Shown: in pieces, positions 42,589 through 50,479 of the stretch
Position numbering within the stretch: position 1 is the first letter of the stretch
How the letters are laid out: each line of letters starts with the position of its first letter
DNA from: Bacteroidales bacterium
GTDB lineage: Bacteria; Bacteroidota; Bacteroidia; Bacteroidales; JAIOZK01
Reading direction: 5' to 3'
Assembly: GCA_021738625.1 (NCBI GenBank)
Contig: JAIPBS010000013.1
Location: 1 to 64,000, forward strand
Length of the DNA: 64,000 nucleotides
Program-made: the position numbers and the translations under genes
Notes under the pieces: generated by a model
Databases searched by the model: none
What the model was told of the DNA's origin: nothing
What the model saw: only the letters and a program-made list of their open reading frames with translations

Positions 42589-43749
42589 ATGAAAACCGGC
42601 ATGGACAGGAGTGAAACAGGTAAGAGAAGATCCTTCAGCCGGTACAGGGTTTATAAGTTATTTTTCTTTTTGATGTTAATTGGTGGATTGTTTTCATGCC
42701 ACGTTGCACGATATGTTTACTGGAACTTTGCCGATGTTAAGGATTATCAAAAGTTTCCGGCAGATACCATTCACAGTGATGGTAGTCAGGGATATTTGTT
42801 CACGAAGCAGCAGGATGTTGATTTTCCTCTCCCGGTCAGTTATATGGATGATGAAAACCCCGATCTGGAAACTTTTTTGGGCAACAACAATACCACGGCC
42901 TTTTCAGTGATCAGAAACGATAGTATTCTTTCTGAATATTTTTTCGGGAGGTATAATTCCACTTCTATACTACCTTCTTTTTCAGTAGCCAAGGTCTACG
43001 TTAGCACATTGGTTGGGATTGCGTTTGAGGAGGGCGATATCAAAAGTTTACGTCAAACAGTTACGGATTATCTTGATGGCTTTAAGCATTCCGGTTTTGA
43101 TAAAATCACCATTGAAGACCTGTTGAACATGCAAAGCGGTATCAAATTCAGTGAGGGCTATTACAATCCTTTTGGTGAAATGGCCAGATTTTACTATGGC
43201 AAAAACCTGAAGCACTATGTGTATCATTTAAAAACCGAAAGGCCTCCTGGTGAAACATACGAGTATCAAAGCGCCAATACCCAGATCCTTGCCATGATCC
43301 TCGAGAAAGCAACCGGTAAGTCTTTGCCCGTTTATCTGGAAGAAAAAATATGGAAACCTCTTCCAATGCATTACAATGCAAGCTGGAATTACGATTCCAG
43401 AGCGCATCATAACACCAAAGCCTTTTGTTGCATCAATGCCCGCTTATATGATTATGCCAGATTTGCAAAACTTTTTTTAAATGATGGCAGGTGGAAAGGC
43501 CAACAAATCATCCCATCCTCTTGGGTGGGGCGAATTCTAAATGCACAACCGGCATTTACAGACGACAGCGGATATCCCTATTGTTTTCACTGGCGGGTTA
43601 TGGAAAACGGGGCCATTTTTGCAAAAGGAATACTCGGACAATACATTTACATCAGGCCCGATAAAAACATCATCATCTTAAGGTTCGGGGAAAAGAGCGG
43701 CAATGTGGAATGGCCCCGGTTATTCAACGCAATAGCCGACCAGTTGTGA
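42589..43749 (+). CDS. Class C beta-lactamase-fold serine hydrolase
   Basis: A 386-residue membrane-anchored or lipid-anchored hydrolase. An N-terminal hydrophobic segment (LFFFLMLIGGLFSC) is followed by the SxxK nucleophile motif FSVAK (Ser132, Lys135) and a Tyr-containing motif near YEYQSANTQ. The family includes esterases and D-aminopeptidases; antibiotic hydrolysis is not implied. It lies four bases after the KamA gene, so it is probably cotranscribed. Substrate unknown. Confidence 0.85.
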   Translation: MKTGMDRSETGKRRSFSRYRVYKLFFFLMLIGGLFSCHVARYVYWNFADVKDYQKFPADTIHSDGSQGYLFTKQQDVDFPLPVSYMDDENPDLETFLGNNNTTAFSVIRNDSILSEYFFGRYNSTSILPSFSVAKVYVSTLVGIAFEEGDIKSLRQTVTDYLDGFKHSGFDKITIEDLLNMQSGIKFSEGYYNPFGEMARFYYGKNLKHYVYHLKTERPPGETYEYQSANTQILAMILEKATGKSLPVYLEEKIWKPLPMHYNASWNYDSRAHHNTKAFCCINARLYDYARFAKLFLNDGRWKGQQIIPSSWVGRILNAQPAFTDDSGYPYCFHWRVMENGAIFAKGILGQYIYIRPDKNIIILRFGEKSGNVEWPRLFNAIADQL

Positions 43750-43756
43750 GGTCCGT

Positions 43757-44236
43757 TTATTCATCTTCCTTAAAGAAATGATCGAAATCAGGATAGTGCA
43801 AGCGTCTTTTGGCTACTTTCTCGGGAAAAACAAAATACACCAGATCTGCTTCCGAACAGATACTGCCATCCTGTGAAAGGCTCACATAAATATCCGCAAA
43901 ATTTTTCCTGATCCCTTTCAATTGTGCTTTGAGTTGTATAGTGCCTTTGGTGGTGTAGACAGGGCTTCGGTATTTAACATTCATTCTTGAGGTAACTCCG
44001 GCTGTCCGCAGTTTAACCTGCACACACCAACTGGCAATTTCATCCATAAGGGTACCCTGTATGCCGCCGTGCAATACGGTATGGTAACCTTCAAAGCGAG
44101 GGAGGGGTTCCCAGTCGCAAATCACCAGCTCGTCTTCCTCCTTAAACTTCATCTGTAAACCCGTTTCATTATCGGGTGAACAACCAAAACAATTGTATCC
44201 GGGGATTTTGGTGTAGGGATTATAAATCCTTCTCAT
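43757..44236 (-). CDS. PaaI-family hotdog thioesterase
   Basis: A 159-residue hotdog-fold protein. HTVLHGGIQGTLMDEIASWCVQ is the PaaI/YbgC-like active-site helix with the acidic residue in MDE. The N-terminal NCFGCSPDNETGLQMKF is a common form in acyl-CoA thioesterases. Overlaps the upstream MORN gene by 17 bases. Substrate unknown. Confidence 0.88.
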   Translation of the reverse strand: MRRIYNPYTKIPGYNCFGCSPDNETGLQMKFKEEDELVICDWEPLPRFEGYHTVLHGGIQGTLMDEIASWCVQVKLRTAGVTSRMNVKYRSPVYTTKGTIQLKAQLKGIRKNFADIYVSLSQDGSICSEADLVYFVFPEKVAKRRLHYPDFDHFFKEDE

Positions 44237-44972
44237 TTTTCAATACATCCTTCCTGTATTTGAGCTCTTTGACGGGTGCCCCATTTTCGTTATAAAGGGT
44301 CCATTTGCCGTGCTTCATATTGTCTTTGAAAATGCCTTCTTTTTTGAGCTCGCCATTCTTGTAATATTCTTTGTAAGAGCCTTCCTTTATATTGTCAACA
44401 TATGTTTCGATGGAAAGCAGCTCACCGCTGTTGTAATACGTCTTTTGTTCACTCTGCAACTTGCCGTTCTCATAATGGTATTCAGCGATCAGGTTGCCCT
44501 GCATATTGTACCATTTTGCGGATCCGTGCTTTTCTCCCATGCTGTATTCCGATTCTTCCTGTATATTGCCGTTGTCATAGTAGAGCCGTTTCATGCCGTC
44601 AATTTCTCCTGCTTTGTAATCGATCTTGGATCTCACTTTTCTACCAAAATCATATTCATAGAAAGTGCCGTCTTTCATATCATTCAGGTAGCTTCCCTGT
44701 CTGATCACAAAACCCCTGTAATTGTTTTCAATGTATACACCATTCTTTTCGCCCTCCATATAGTTTGTAATTTCAATCACAAGGCCATTGGGATGGTGTT
44801 TTTCCCAGGCTCCGGTTTTTTGGCCGTCCACATAAAATCCTTTAAGTGTATAGCGCCCTTCCTTTTCGGTAATATACCCGGTTTTCTTAGTCGTATCCGG
44901 CTGGGTGTTTCCGATTGTGGCTAAACTTAGTCCACAGATGATGAGCAATGGGATCAATCTTTTTAGATACAT
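44220..44972 (-). CDS. Secreted MORN-repeat protein (YwqK-like)
   Basis: A 250-residue exported protein starting MYLKRLIPLLIICGLSLATIG. About eight MORN-type repeats of ~23 residues follow (GFYVDGQKTGAWEKHHPNG, KDGTFYEYDFGRK, KHGKWTLYNENG). The fold is a beta-meander used for binding; many such proteins are annotated YwqK-like antitoxins without evidence. The Met at 44972 is chosen since the signal peptide starts there. Confidence 0.85.
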   Translation of the reverse strand: MYLKRLIPLLIICGLSLATIGNTQPDTTKKTGYITEKEGRYTLKGFYVDGQKTGAWEKHHPNGLVIEITNYMEGEKNGVYIENNYRGFVIRQGSYLNDMKDGTFYEYDFGRKVRSKIDYKAGEIDGMKRLYYDNGNIQEESEYSMGEKHGSAKWYNMQGNLIAEYHYENGKLQSEQKTYYNSGELLSIETYVDNIKEGSYKEYYKNGELKKEGIFKDNMKHGKWTLYNENGAPVKELKYRKDVLKNEKDL

Positions 44973-45363
44973 AACATATAGAATTTTTAACAATACAAAA
45001 GTACCAAAATAAGTGGGAGTGCAGGGCATAAAAAAGGAAAAGCCGGAAGAAACTTCCGGCTTTTTCCCAACCAAAACCAAATTTATTAATTATGAGAAAG
45101 TTGCCATCCTCAGAAGGGACGGCGGAGGGATTTCTGATTCTTAATCAAAAACCTAAATTCTCGATAAACTAACGTTCAAATCTTGTGCCATATTGTATAA
45201 TTGGTTCAAAATCAATTCCGACATCAATGTTAAAATCTCTTGAAATTGCTGAAAGCCTCATATGCCAATGGATTTAATATCATACATATGTTTATATTTT
45301 TTTTCTTTTAATATGAGAGGGATTGTAAATTTTCCAACAATGGAAAAATAAATCCACAATTTG
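44973..45363. other. Gene-free interval with a terminator
   Basis: Apart from the hairpin at 45038-45064 no gene is seen. The only ATG frame with some length (45091, 26 codons) has no support. Confidence 0.6.
45038..45064 (-). terminator. Bidirectional hairpin terminator
   Basis: AAAAGCCGGAAG (45038-45049) pairs perfectly with CTTCCGGCTTTT (45053-45064), 3-base loop, T run on both strands. It lies about 300 bases after rimO on the minus strand and just upstream of the MORN gene. Confidence 0.75.
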
Positions 45364-46671
45364 TCATGTTAATAGACGGGCTGTCAGGTCATAAGGATGG
45401 GCCGCTGTTGTAATGACTTCATAGAACCGACCTGTCTCCAGCATGCCGTTTTGTCGCGGGATCAAAACTTCATTATCCACTTCTGGTGAATCAAATTGGG
45501 TTCTGCCGACGTAGAAGTCGCCTTCAAACCTGTCAATAAGCACGTTTAACTTTTTACCGATCAGAGACTGGTTTTTCTCCAGTGAAATAGTTTCTTGCAA
45601 CTGCATGATCCGTTCCAGTCGCTCCTGTTTTAATTCTTGCGGAATATTATCATTCAAACCGGCAGCTTGTGTTCCTTCCTCTTCCGAATAGGTGAAGGCG
45701 CCCAACCGCTCGAAGCGGAATGTTTCAATAAACTCGATCAATGCTTCGAAATCGCTCTCTGTTTCACCCGGATAGCCTGTGATCAGGGTTGTGCGAATTG
45801 CTGCTTCGGGCACTTCTTTTCTGATCCTGTTGAGCAACCCGATGGTTTCTTTTTGGCTAAAACCCCTGCGCATCGAACGCAGGATTTTATCACTGATATG
45901 CTGGATGGGAATGTCGATATACTTGCAGATCTTATTGTTTTCCTGCGTGATCTTTAATATTTCAAACGGGAAAGAGGCGGGATAAAGATATTGAAGTCTG
46001 ATCCATTTGAGTTTTTCGATTTCAGCGAGTTTCCTGATCAGATCGGGAAGCTGATATCTCTTGTTCAGGTCATATCCATAAAAAGAAAGATCCTGGGAGA
46101 TCAGTATGAGTTCTTTAACGCCCTGGTTGCTGAGATACTCAGCTTCCCTTATTATCTCATCCGAAGGGCGCGAACGGTGCTTTCCCCTGATCATGGGAAT
46201 GGCGCAAAATGAACACTTTCTGTTGCAGCCTTCCGCAATTTTAAGATAGGCATAATGTGAAGGTGTGCTGATCTGTCGTTCGCCAATCAATGTTTTTTTG
46301 GGATCATCGAACAATTCCCGGGCAATTCGGGGGATATCGTCAAGGCCGTAAAAAGCGTCAACCTCAGGTATCTCCTTGCTCAATTCTTCTGCATACCGTT
46401 GCGAAAGGCAGCCCATTACGATCACCTTTCCAACTTTGTTTTCTGTTTTTGCCCGGATAAAATCAAGAATGGTGTCGATAGATTCTTCTTTGGCGTCCTG
46501 TATAAAACCGCAGGTGTTGACTATGGCAATATCAGAAAAGTCTCCCGAATCATATCTCACATCATATCCGGCACTATTTAGGTATCCGGCTAACTGCTCC
46601 GAATCAACCAGATTTTTGGAGCAACCCAGCGTAATGATGTTAACGGATTTGTTTTTTTTCAAAGGGTGCAT
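45364..46671 (-). CDS. rimO: Ribosomal protein S12 methylthiotransferase RimO
   Basis: A 435-residue radical SAM methylthiotransferase. The N-terminal UPF0004 domain has cysteines in LGCSKNLVDSE, VNTCGFI and MGCLSQR for the auxiliary cluster. The radical SAM motif CNRKCSFCAIP is followed by RGKHRSRP, and a C-terminal TRAM domain ends it. It modifies Asp88 (E. coli numbering) of S12. Five bases after ftsY. Confidence 0.95.
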   Translation of the reverse strand: MHPLKKNKSVNIITLGCSKNLVDSEQLAGYLNSAGYDVRYDSGDFSDIAIVNTCGFIQDAKEESIDTILDFIRAKTENKVGKVIVMGCLSQRYAEELSKEIPEVDAFYGLDDIPRIARELFDDPKKTLIGERQISTPSHYAYLKIAEGCNRKCSFCAIPMIRGKHRSRPSDEIIREAEYLSNQGVKELILISQDLSFYGYDLNKRYQLPDLIRKLAEIEKLKWIRLQYLYPASFPFEILKITQENNKICKYIDIPIQHISDKILRSMRRGFSQKETIGLLNRIRKEVPEAAIRTTLITGYPGETESDFEALIEFIETFRFERLGAFTYSEEEGTQAAGLNDNIPQELKQERLERIMQLQETISLEKNQSLIGKKLNVLIDRFEGDFYVGRTQFDSPEVDNEVLIPRQNGMLETGRFYEVITTAAHPYDLTARLLT

Positions 46672-46676
46672 TGGTA

Positions 46677-47627
46677 TTAACTGAACAGGCTATCGACAAA
46701 CTCAAAGCGATTGAATACCTGCAGCTGTTCTATTTTTTCGCCCACCCCGATGTATTTCACCGGGATCTTAAACTGGTCGGAAATGCCAAGTACTACGCCG
46801 CCTTTCGCGGTTCCATCTAGTTTTGTAAGGGCGATGGCATTCACTTCCGTGGCATTGATGAACTGCCTGGCCTGCTCAATGGCATTTTGGCCGGTGGATG
46901 CATCAAGTATAAGCAGGATCTCATGTGGCGCATCGGGAATGAGTTTCTGCATAACCCGTTGGATCTTCGAAAGCTCGCTCATCAGATTCACCTTGTTGTG
47001 TAATCTGCCCGCCGTATCAATGATGGCCACATCGCATTCCCTTGAAATGGCGGATTTAACAGTATCGTAAGCAACGCTTGCCGGATCGGTACCCATACCT
47101 TGTGATACCAGGGGGACGCCGGCCCGCTCCGACCAGATGGTGATCTGATCGACGGCTGCCGCGCGAAAAGTATCCGCCGCACCGAGGATCACCGACTTAC
47201 CTGCATTTTTATATTGATGGGCCAGCTTGCCGATGGTAGTGGTTTTGCCCACTCCGTTCACTCCCACAACCAGGATAACATAAGGTTTCACGTTTTCGGG
47301 CGTACTGAAATCCACTTCATCCGATACGTTGTTTTCCTGCAGCAGCCCGGCTACTTCTTCTTTCAGAATCTGGTTCAATTCGGATGTGTTCAGGTACTTG
47401 TCCCTGGCCACCCTTTCCTCAAGTTTCTCTATGATTTTTAAGGTGGTGTGCACGCCTACATCAGATGTAACCAGCACTTCCTCAAGATTATCAAGTACTT
47501 CATCATCGACGCGTGATTTTCCCAGAACGGCTTTTGAAAGCTTGGAAAAGACACTTTTTTTTGTTTTTTCAAGCCCCTGGTCGAGATCCTGTTTTTTCTT
47601 TTTGGATAAAAATCCCAGTGCTGCCAT
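46677..47627 (-). CDS. ftsY: Signal recognition particle receptor FtsY
   Basis: A 316-residue SRP-family GTPase. NG-domain motifs: VVGVNGVGKTTTIGKLAH (P-loop), DTFRAAAVDQ, DTAGRLHN and TKLDGTAKGG. The acidic A domain of E. coli FtsY is absent; a short basic N-terminus (LSKKKKQDL) replaces it, as usual in Bacteroidota. It docks ribosome-SRP at the membrane. In the operon rpmG-DUF4295-ftsY-rimO. Confidence 0.95.
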   Translation of the reverse strand: MAALGFLSKKKKQDLDQGLEKTKKSVFSKLSKAVLGKSRVDDEVLDNLEEVLVTSDVGVHTTLKIIEKLEERVARDKYLNTSELNQILKEEVAGLLQENNVSDEVDFSTPENVKPYVILVVGVNGVGKTTTIGKLAHQYKNAGKSVILGAADTFRAAAVDQITIWSERAGVPLVSQGMGTDPASVAYDTVKSAISRECDVAIIDTAGRLHNKVNLMSELSKIQRVMQKLIPDAPHEILLILDASTGQNAIEQARQFINATEVNAIALTKLDGTAKGGVVLGISDQFKIPVKYIGVGEKIEQLQVFNRFEFVDSLFS

Positions 47628-47646
47628 ATTTTTTCGGATATGAAAA

Positions 47647-47677
47647 AAGCTTCTTTCTGTTATCCAGAAAAAAGCTT
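47647..47677 (-). terminator. Hairpin between the DUF4295 gene and ftsY
   Basis: AAGCTTCTTTCTG (47647-47659) pairs with CAGAAAAAAGCTT (47665-47677) with one mismatch. On the minus strand the stem is followed by TTTTTTCAT. It could terminate or attenuate transcription from rpmG into ftsY. Confidence 0.5.
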
Positions 47678-47699
47678 CATGTTGTTGATGTTGAATGTC

Positions 47700-47852
47700 T
47701 TATTTCTTCTCCAGGAGGTCCTTAACCTTGTCGTTCGGAACAACATCCTCAACAAAAGTGTAAGCACCGCTTTTATCTGATTTTTTCATCCGGATCACTT
47801 TTGCGTAATCTTTACTTTTTGATTGCAGTGTTGCAACTACTTTCTTAGCCAT
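47700..47852 (-). CDS. DUF4295 family small ribosome-associated protein
   Basis: A 50-residue basic protein beginning MAKKVVATLQSKSKDYAKV and ending KDLLEKK. The DUF4295 family is confined to Bacteroidota and almost always sits right after rpmG, as here (7-base gap). A ribosome-associated role is suggested by context. Confidence 0.88.
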   Translation of the reverse strand: MAKKVVATLQSKSKDYAKVIRMKKSDKSGAYTFVEDVVPNDKVKDLLEKK

Positions 47853-47859
47853 ATCTCAA

Positions 47860-48048
47860 TTATTTAATTTCTTTATGAACAGTATACTTTTTCAAAATCG
47901 GATTGAATTTCTTCAACTCTATCCTTCCAGGTGTATTTTTCTTGTTCTTGGTGGTTATGTACCTGGATGTTCCCGGTACACCGCTGTTTTTATGCTCGGT
48001 ACACTCAAGAATAACCTGAACTCGCTGATCTTTAGTCTTTTTGGCCAT
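47860..48048 (-). CDS. rpmG: 50S ribosomal protein L33
   Basis: A 62-residue L33 ([20 protein letters not shown] ... [23 protein letters not shown] ... YTVHKEIK). Only one of the four zinc cysteines of the C+ form is present, so this is the zinc-free type. The Met at 48048 is the family start. rpmB (L28), often just upstream in Bacteroidota, is not in this window. Confidence 0.95.
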   Translation of the reverse strand: MAKKTKDQRVQVILECTEHKNSGVPGTSRYITTKNKKNTPGRIELKKFNPILKKYTVHKEIK

Positions 48049-48607
48049 TTGCTTATAAATTTCACTAATTAGGCGTGCAAAGATACAAACAAGCAATGAA
48101 TTAACAAATATTTATTGTGGGAAAATTTTTACCGGAATAAGCTTACCTTTGAATTATACCGATTCGGAACAGGTTTGCAATTTTAGGTTTTATTTTCCGA
48201 TTACAACCATGGTATTGCTGAGCCTGGTTTTGAGCCTGATCGTTTACCTTGTCAGGAAATTTTTTTGATAAATTTTTGTTCCATCTTTTTAATCCTCACA
48301 AACCAGGATTTAACCGGTACATATCCGTTTTGAGTCTGAGGATTGATCAGTATGCAGCCATCGGATTTCCTGATCAGGCTCTTCTTCACACAACCAAATA
48401 GCGATTTTATACAGGCCAGGGCGTTTGAGTTTCCACGTATTTTGTTCTATCTTTTTTTTCCGGTTTGCTAATTAAAAACAAAATCTCCTGTCGGGCGTTG
48501 TAGTATTGATCACGGATGTAAAAATGCCTGGAGGAATGCTTGAGAGGATTGCAATTTGCCTGATTTTACTGTCCCGTGGTGAAAATTATAAACAAAAGGA
48601 AATTATT
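48049..48607. other. Intergenic region with REP half copy, no clear gene
   Basis: It contains the REP-like half element (48156-48182). A minus-strand frame of about 55 codons ending at 48267 (phrases such as GYVPVKSWFVRIKK) has no ATG and is unconvincing. Confidence 0.5.
48156..48182 (-). repeat. REP-like hairpin element, half copy
   Basis: ATACCGATTCGGAACAGG followed by TTTGCAA is the exact reverse complement of the right arm of copy 2 (54042-54066). Only this arm is present. Confidence 0.7.
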
Positions 48608-48895
48608 ATGTTACTAAATAAAGCATGCGTTTTTAAGGATGAAAAAGTGGAGTTCCCGGTTGATTATCGAATCAAGGTGATCATGGATACATCCGTTAAC
48701 GATGAAACCAACAGGTCGGCTCTGAATGCTGTGTTCAAAAAGCTTGATATACCGGCCAAAGAATGGAAAAGCAAACAAAGCAGTAAAGGAAATTACACCA
48801 GCTACACCATAAAAATTGAAGTCGACAGAAAAGAAACATTCGATGCTTTGTACAGGGAAATGCGCCTGATCGACAATGTTAAATGGGCGGTATAA
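48608..48895 (+). CDS. DUF493 (YbeD-like) family protein
   Basis: A 95-residue protein with the DUF493 layout: FPVDYRIKVIMDTSVNDE, a central helix and GNYTSYTIKIEVDRKETFDALYREMRLIDNVKWAV. YbeD-type proteins have an ACT-like regulatory fold and no settled function. The start at 48608 is chosen as the upstream 34 codons are not family-like. Confidence 0.85.
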   Translation: MLLNKACVFKDEKVEFPVDYRIKVIMDTSVNDETNRSALNAVFKKLDIPAKEWKSKQSSKGNYTSYTIKIEVDRKETFDALYREMRLIDNVKWAV

Positions 48896-48950
48896 TTGAT
48901 TGTGGAAAAAAGCAGGCTCAGCTGCTTGACATGATCCCTTGATTTATTTA

Positions 48951-48958
48951 TAACTTTG
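48951..48958 (+). promoter_or_regulatory. TAnnTTTG promoter almost at the start codon
   Basis: TAACTTTG ends one base before ATG 48960 and seven before ATG 48966; TTG lies 22 bases upstream of it. A transcript from here would be nearly leaderless and favours the start at 48966. Confidence 0.55.
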
Positions 48959-48965
48959 TATGACC

Positions 48966-49535
48966 ATGCATAATATTGAACCACATTATAACTGGCGGCA
49001 CTTTTACATTGCTTCCGAGGATGAGCGCTCACCCTTCTATGGAAGGGAATACAATGAGTTCGAGTTCTCCAACTCAGTTTACGACCACTTTATTCATCCG
49101 CAATGGGATGAGATTGGTTCCTCCACCCTTTTCATAAAAATCCTGTATGCCAATTATTACGAAGGATATGCCATACTCGAAATGATGGGTGAGTGGAATG
49201 ATTGTTTATATAATGACATCATGTACCTGAAAAGAAACATCATTGAGTCGCTTCAGGATAACGGCATCAACAAATTCATTCTGATCGGGGAAAACATACT
49301 GAATTTTCACGGAGGTGATACCGATTATTATGAAGAATGGAGCGATGACAATGAAGACGGCTGGATTGTCGGTTTAAATTTCCGGGATCATGTGGTTAAG
49401 GAATTTGAGAGCAGCAATGTGGACTACTATATCGGATTCGGAGGCCGGTTCGATAGTTTCAACTGGCGCACGCACGAACCCGGTCAGCTTTGTCATAAAA
49501 TCGATGATTTGATTATAAAACGTTTAACGGCTTAG
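48966..49535 (+). CDS. Conserved hypothetical protein, acidic and aromatic-rich
   Basis: About 189 residues, cytoplasmic, rich in Asp, Glu, Tyr and Trp (PHYNWRHFYIASEDERSPFYGR, GEWNDCLYNDIMYLKRNI, DTDYYEEWSDDNEDGWIVGL). No signal peptide, helix bundle or catalytic motif is recognised. Well-distributed codon usage and coherent composition support a real gene. Three bases before the acylphosphatase gene, so probably cotranscribed. Function unknown. Confidence 0.75.
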   Translation: MHNIEPHYNWRHFYIASEDERSPFYGREYNEFEFSNSVYDHFIHPQWDEIGSSTLFIKILYANYYEGYAILEMMGEWNDCLYNDIMYLKRNIIESLQDNGINKFILIGENILNFHGGDTDYYEEWSDDNEDGWIVGLNFRDHVVKEFESSNVDYYIGFGGRFDSFNWRTHEPGQLCHKIDDLIIKRLTA

Positions 49536-49538
49536 CAA

Positions 49539-49808
49539 ATGAAAAAGAGCTTATCCATCAGGGTAAAGGGGAGGGTACAAAACGTTGGGTTCAGGTATCA
49601 TACCAACAAAAATGCGAATGAACTTGGCATCAAAGGCTTTGTTCAAAACAAACCCGATGGGTCTGTATACCTTGAAGCAGAAGGCGAAGAAAGTGATCTT
49701 CAGAAACTGGTTGACTGGCTGCACCGGGGCCCGGGCTGGGCGGAAGTGAAAGAGGTTGATATTACGGAACAACCCTTACAGCAATATAATTGCTTCAAAG
49801 TAAGATGA
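49539..49808 (+). CDS. Acylphosphatase
   Basis: An 89-residue enzyme. VKGRVQNVGFRYHTNKNANELGIKGFVQNKPDGSV shows the catalytic Arg (GFRY) and Asn (FVQN). It hydrolyses acyl phosphates. Same fold as the HypF N-terminus but a stand-alone gene. Confidence 0.93.
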   Translation: MKKSLSIRVKGRVQNVGFRYHTNKNANELGIKGFVQNKPDGSVYLEAEGEESDLQKLVDWLHRGPGWAEVKEVDITEQPLQQYNCFKVR

Positions 49809-49816
49809 AAGTTTTC

Positions 49817-50479
49817 TCATTTTTTGATGGCCCTTGTAATCTCCCTTTTGCCTTCGGGCCCCTCAAGCGATTCCACTAGAAATCCGCAGGCTTTTAAGCT
49901 CCTTCTGAATTTTCCACTGGCTGCATATGTGATAAAAATACCATCTTCCTGCATTGCACCGAAAATCTTTTTAAAAACAACCTCCTGCCAAACTTCTTCT
50001 TGTTTTGAAGGTGCGAAGGCATCGAAATATACCAACTTGTATCTTTTGTTTAGCGGTTGAAACGCTTCAATTGAATCATTGATCTTTGTCAAATCAAAGC
50101 TCTTTTTGATGCTTATTGTTCGTCCCCACGGAGCCTGGTGAAACCGATCGAAAAGGTCACGCTCCCCGAGCAGCTTAGGATAATTCAGCTTTTTCCATAA
50201 ATCTTCCTCAAGTGGAAAAGTTTCAAGGGCGTCATAACTGATCTTAACTGCTGTGCGCTTTGCTTTAAGGCATGTAAGAAAAGCATTCAATCCGGTTCCA
50301 AATCCCATCTCAAGGATTTGAATTTCTTTGTTCTCGTTCAGCAAAGGTCCCAGGCCACGTTGGATAAAAATATGGTGTGATTCAGCAATGGCCCCGTTCA
50401 CCGAATGGAAATGTTCGTTCATTTCAGGAAGGTATATGGTATGGCTTCCATCGGCGGTGATAATTAATTCTCTTTTCAA
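49817..50479 (-). CDS. mnmD: tRNA 5-methylaminomethyl-2-thiouridine methyltransferase MnmD
   Basis: A 220-residue SAM methyltransferase. The N-terminal TADGSHTIYLPEMNEHFHSVNGAIAESHHIFIQRGL, the SAM motif ILEMGFGTGLNAFL and the DAFAPSKQEEVW motif are diagnostic of the MnmC N-terminal/MnmD group. It completes mnm5s2U at the tRNA wobble base. It lacks the oxidoreductase domain of MnmC. Overlaps the lipoprotein gene by four bases. Confidence 0.92.
   Translation of the reverse strand: MKRELIITADGSHTIYLPEMNEHFHSVNGAIAESHHIFIQRGLGPLLNENKEIQILEMGFGTGLNAFLTCLKAKRTAVKISYDALETFPLEEDLWKKLNYPKLLGERDLFDRFHQAPWGRTISIKKSFDLTKINDSIEAFQPLNKRYKLVYFDAFAPSKQEEVWQEVVFKKIFGAMQEDGIFITYAASGKFRRSLKACGFLVESLEGPEGKREITRAIKK

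Noticed and set aside
44220-44972. Calling the MORN protein a toxin-antitoxin component
   Set aside because: The YwqK antitoxin label is only inherited by similarity; no toxin gene is adjacent and the protein has a signal peptide.
45091-45171. 26-codon ORF after the bidirectional terminator
   Set aside because: Too short, no promoter and no membrane or metal motif.
48209-48268. 19-codon hydrophobic ORF in the rpmG upstream region
   Set aside because: Too short to distinguish from chance; no supporting signal.
48267-48430. Minus-strand frame of about 55 codons reading like protein (GYVPVKSWFVRIKK)
   Set aside because: No ATG start, no family resemblance; perhaps a decayed gene but not provable.
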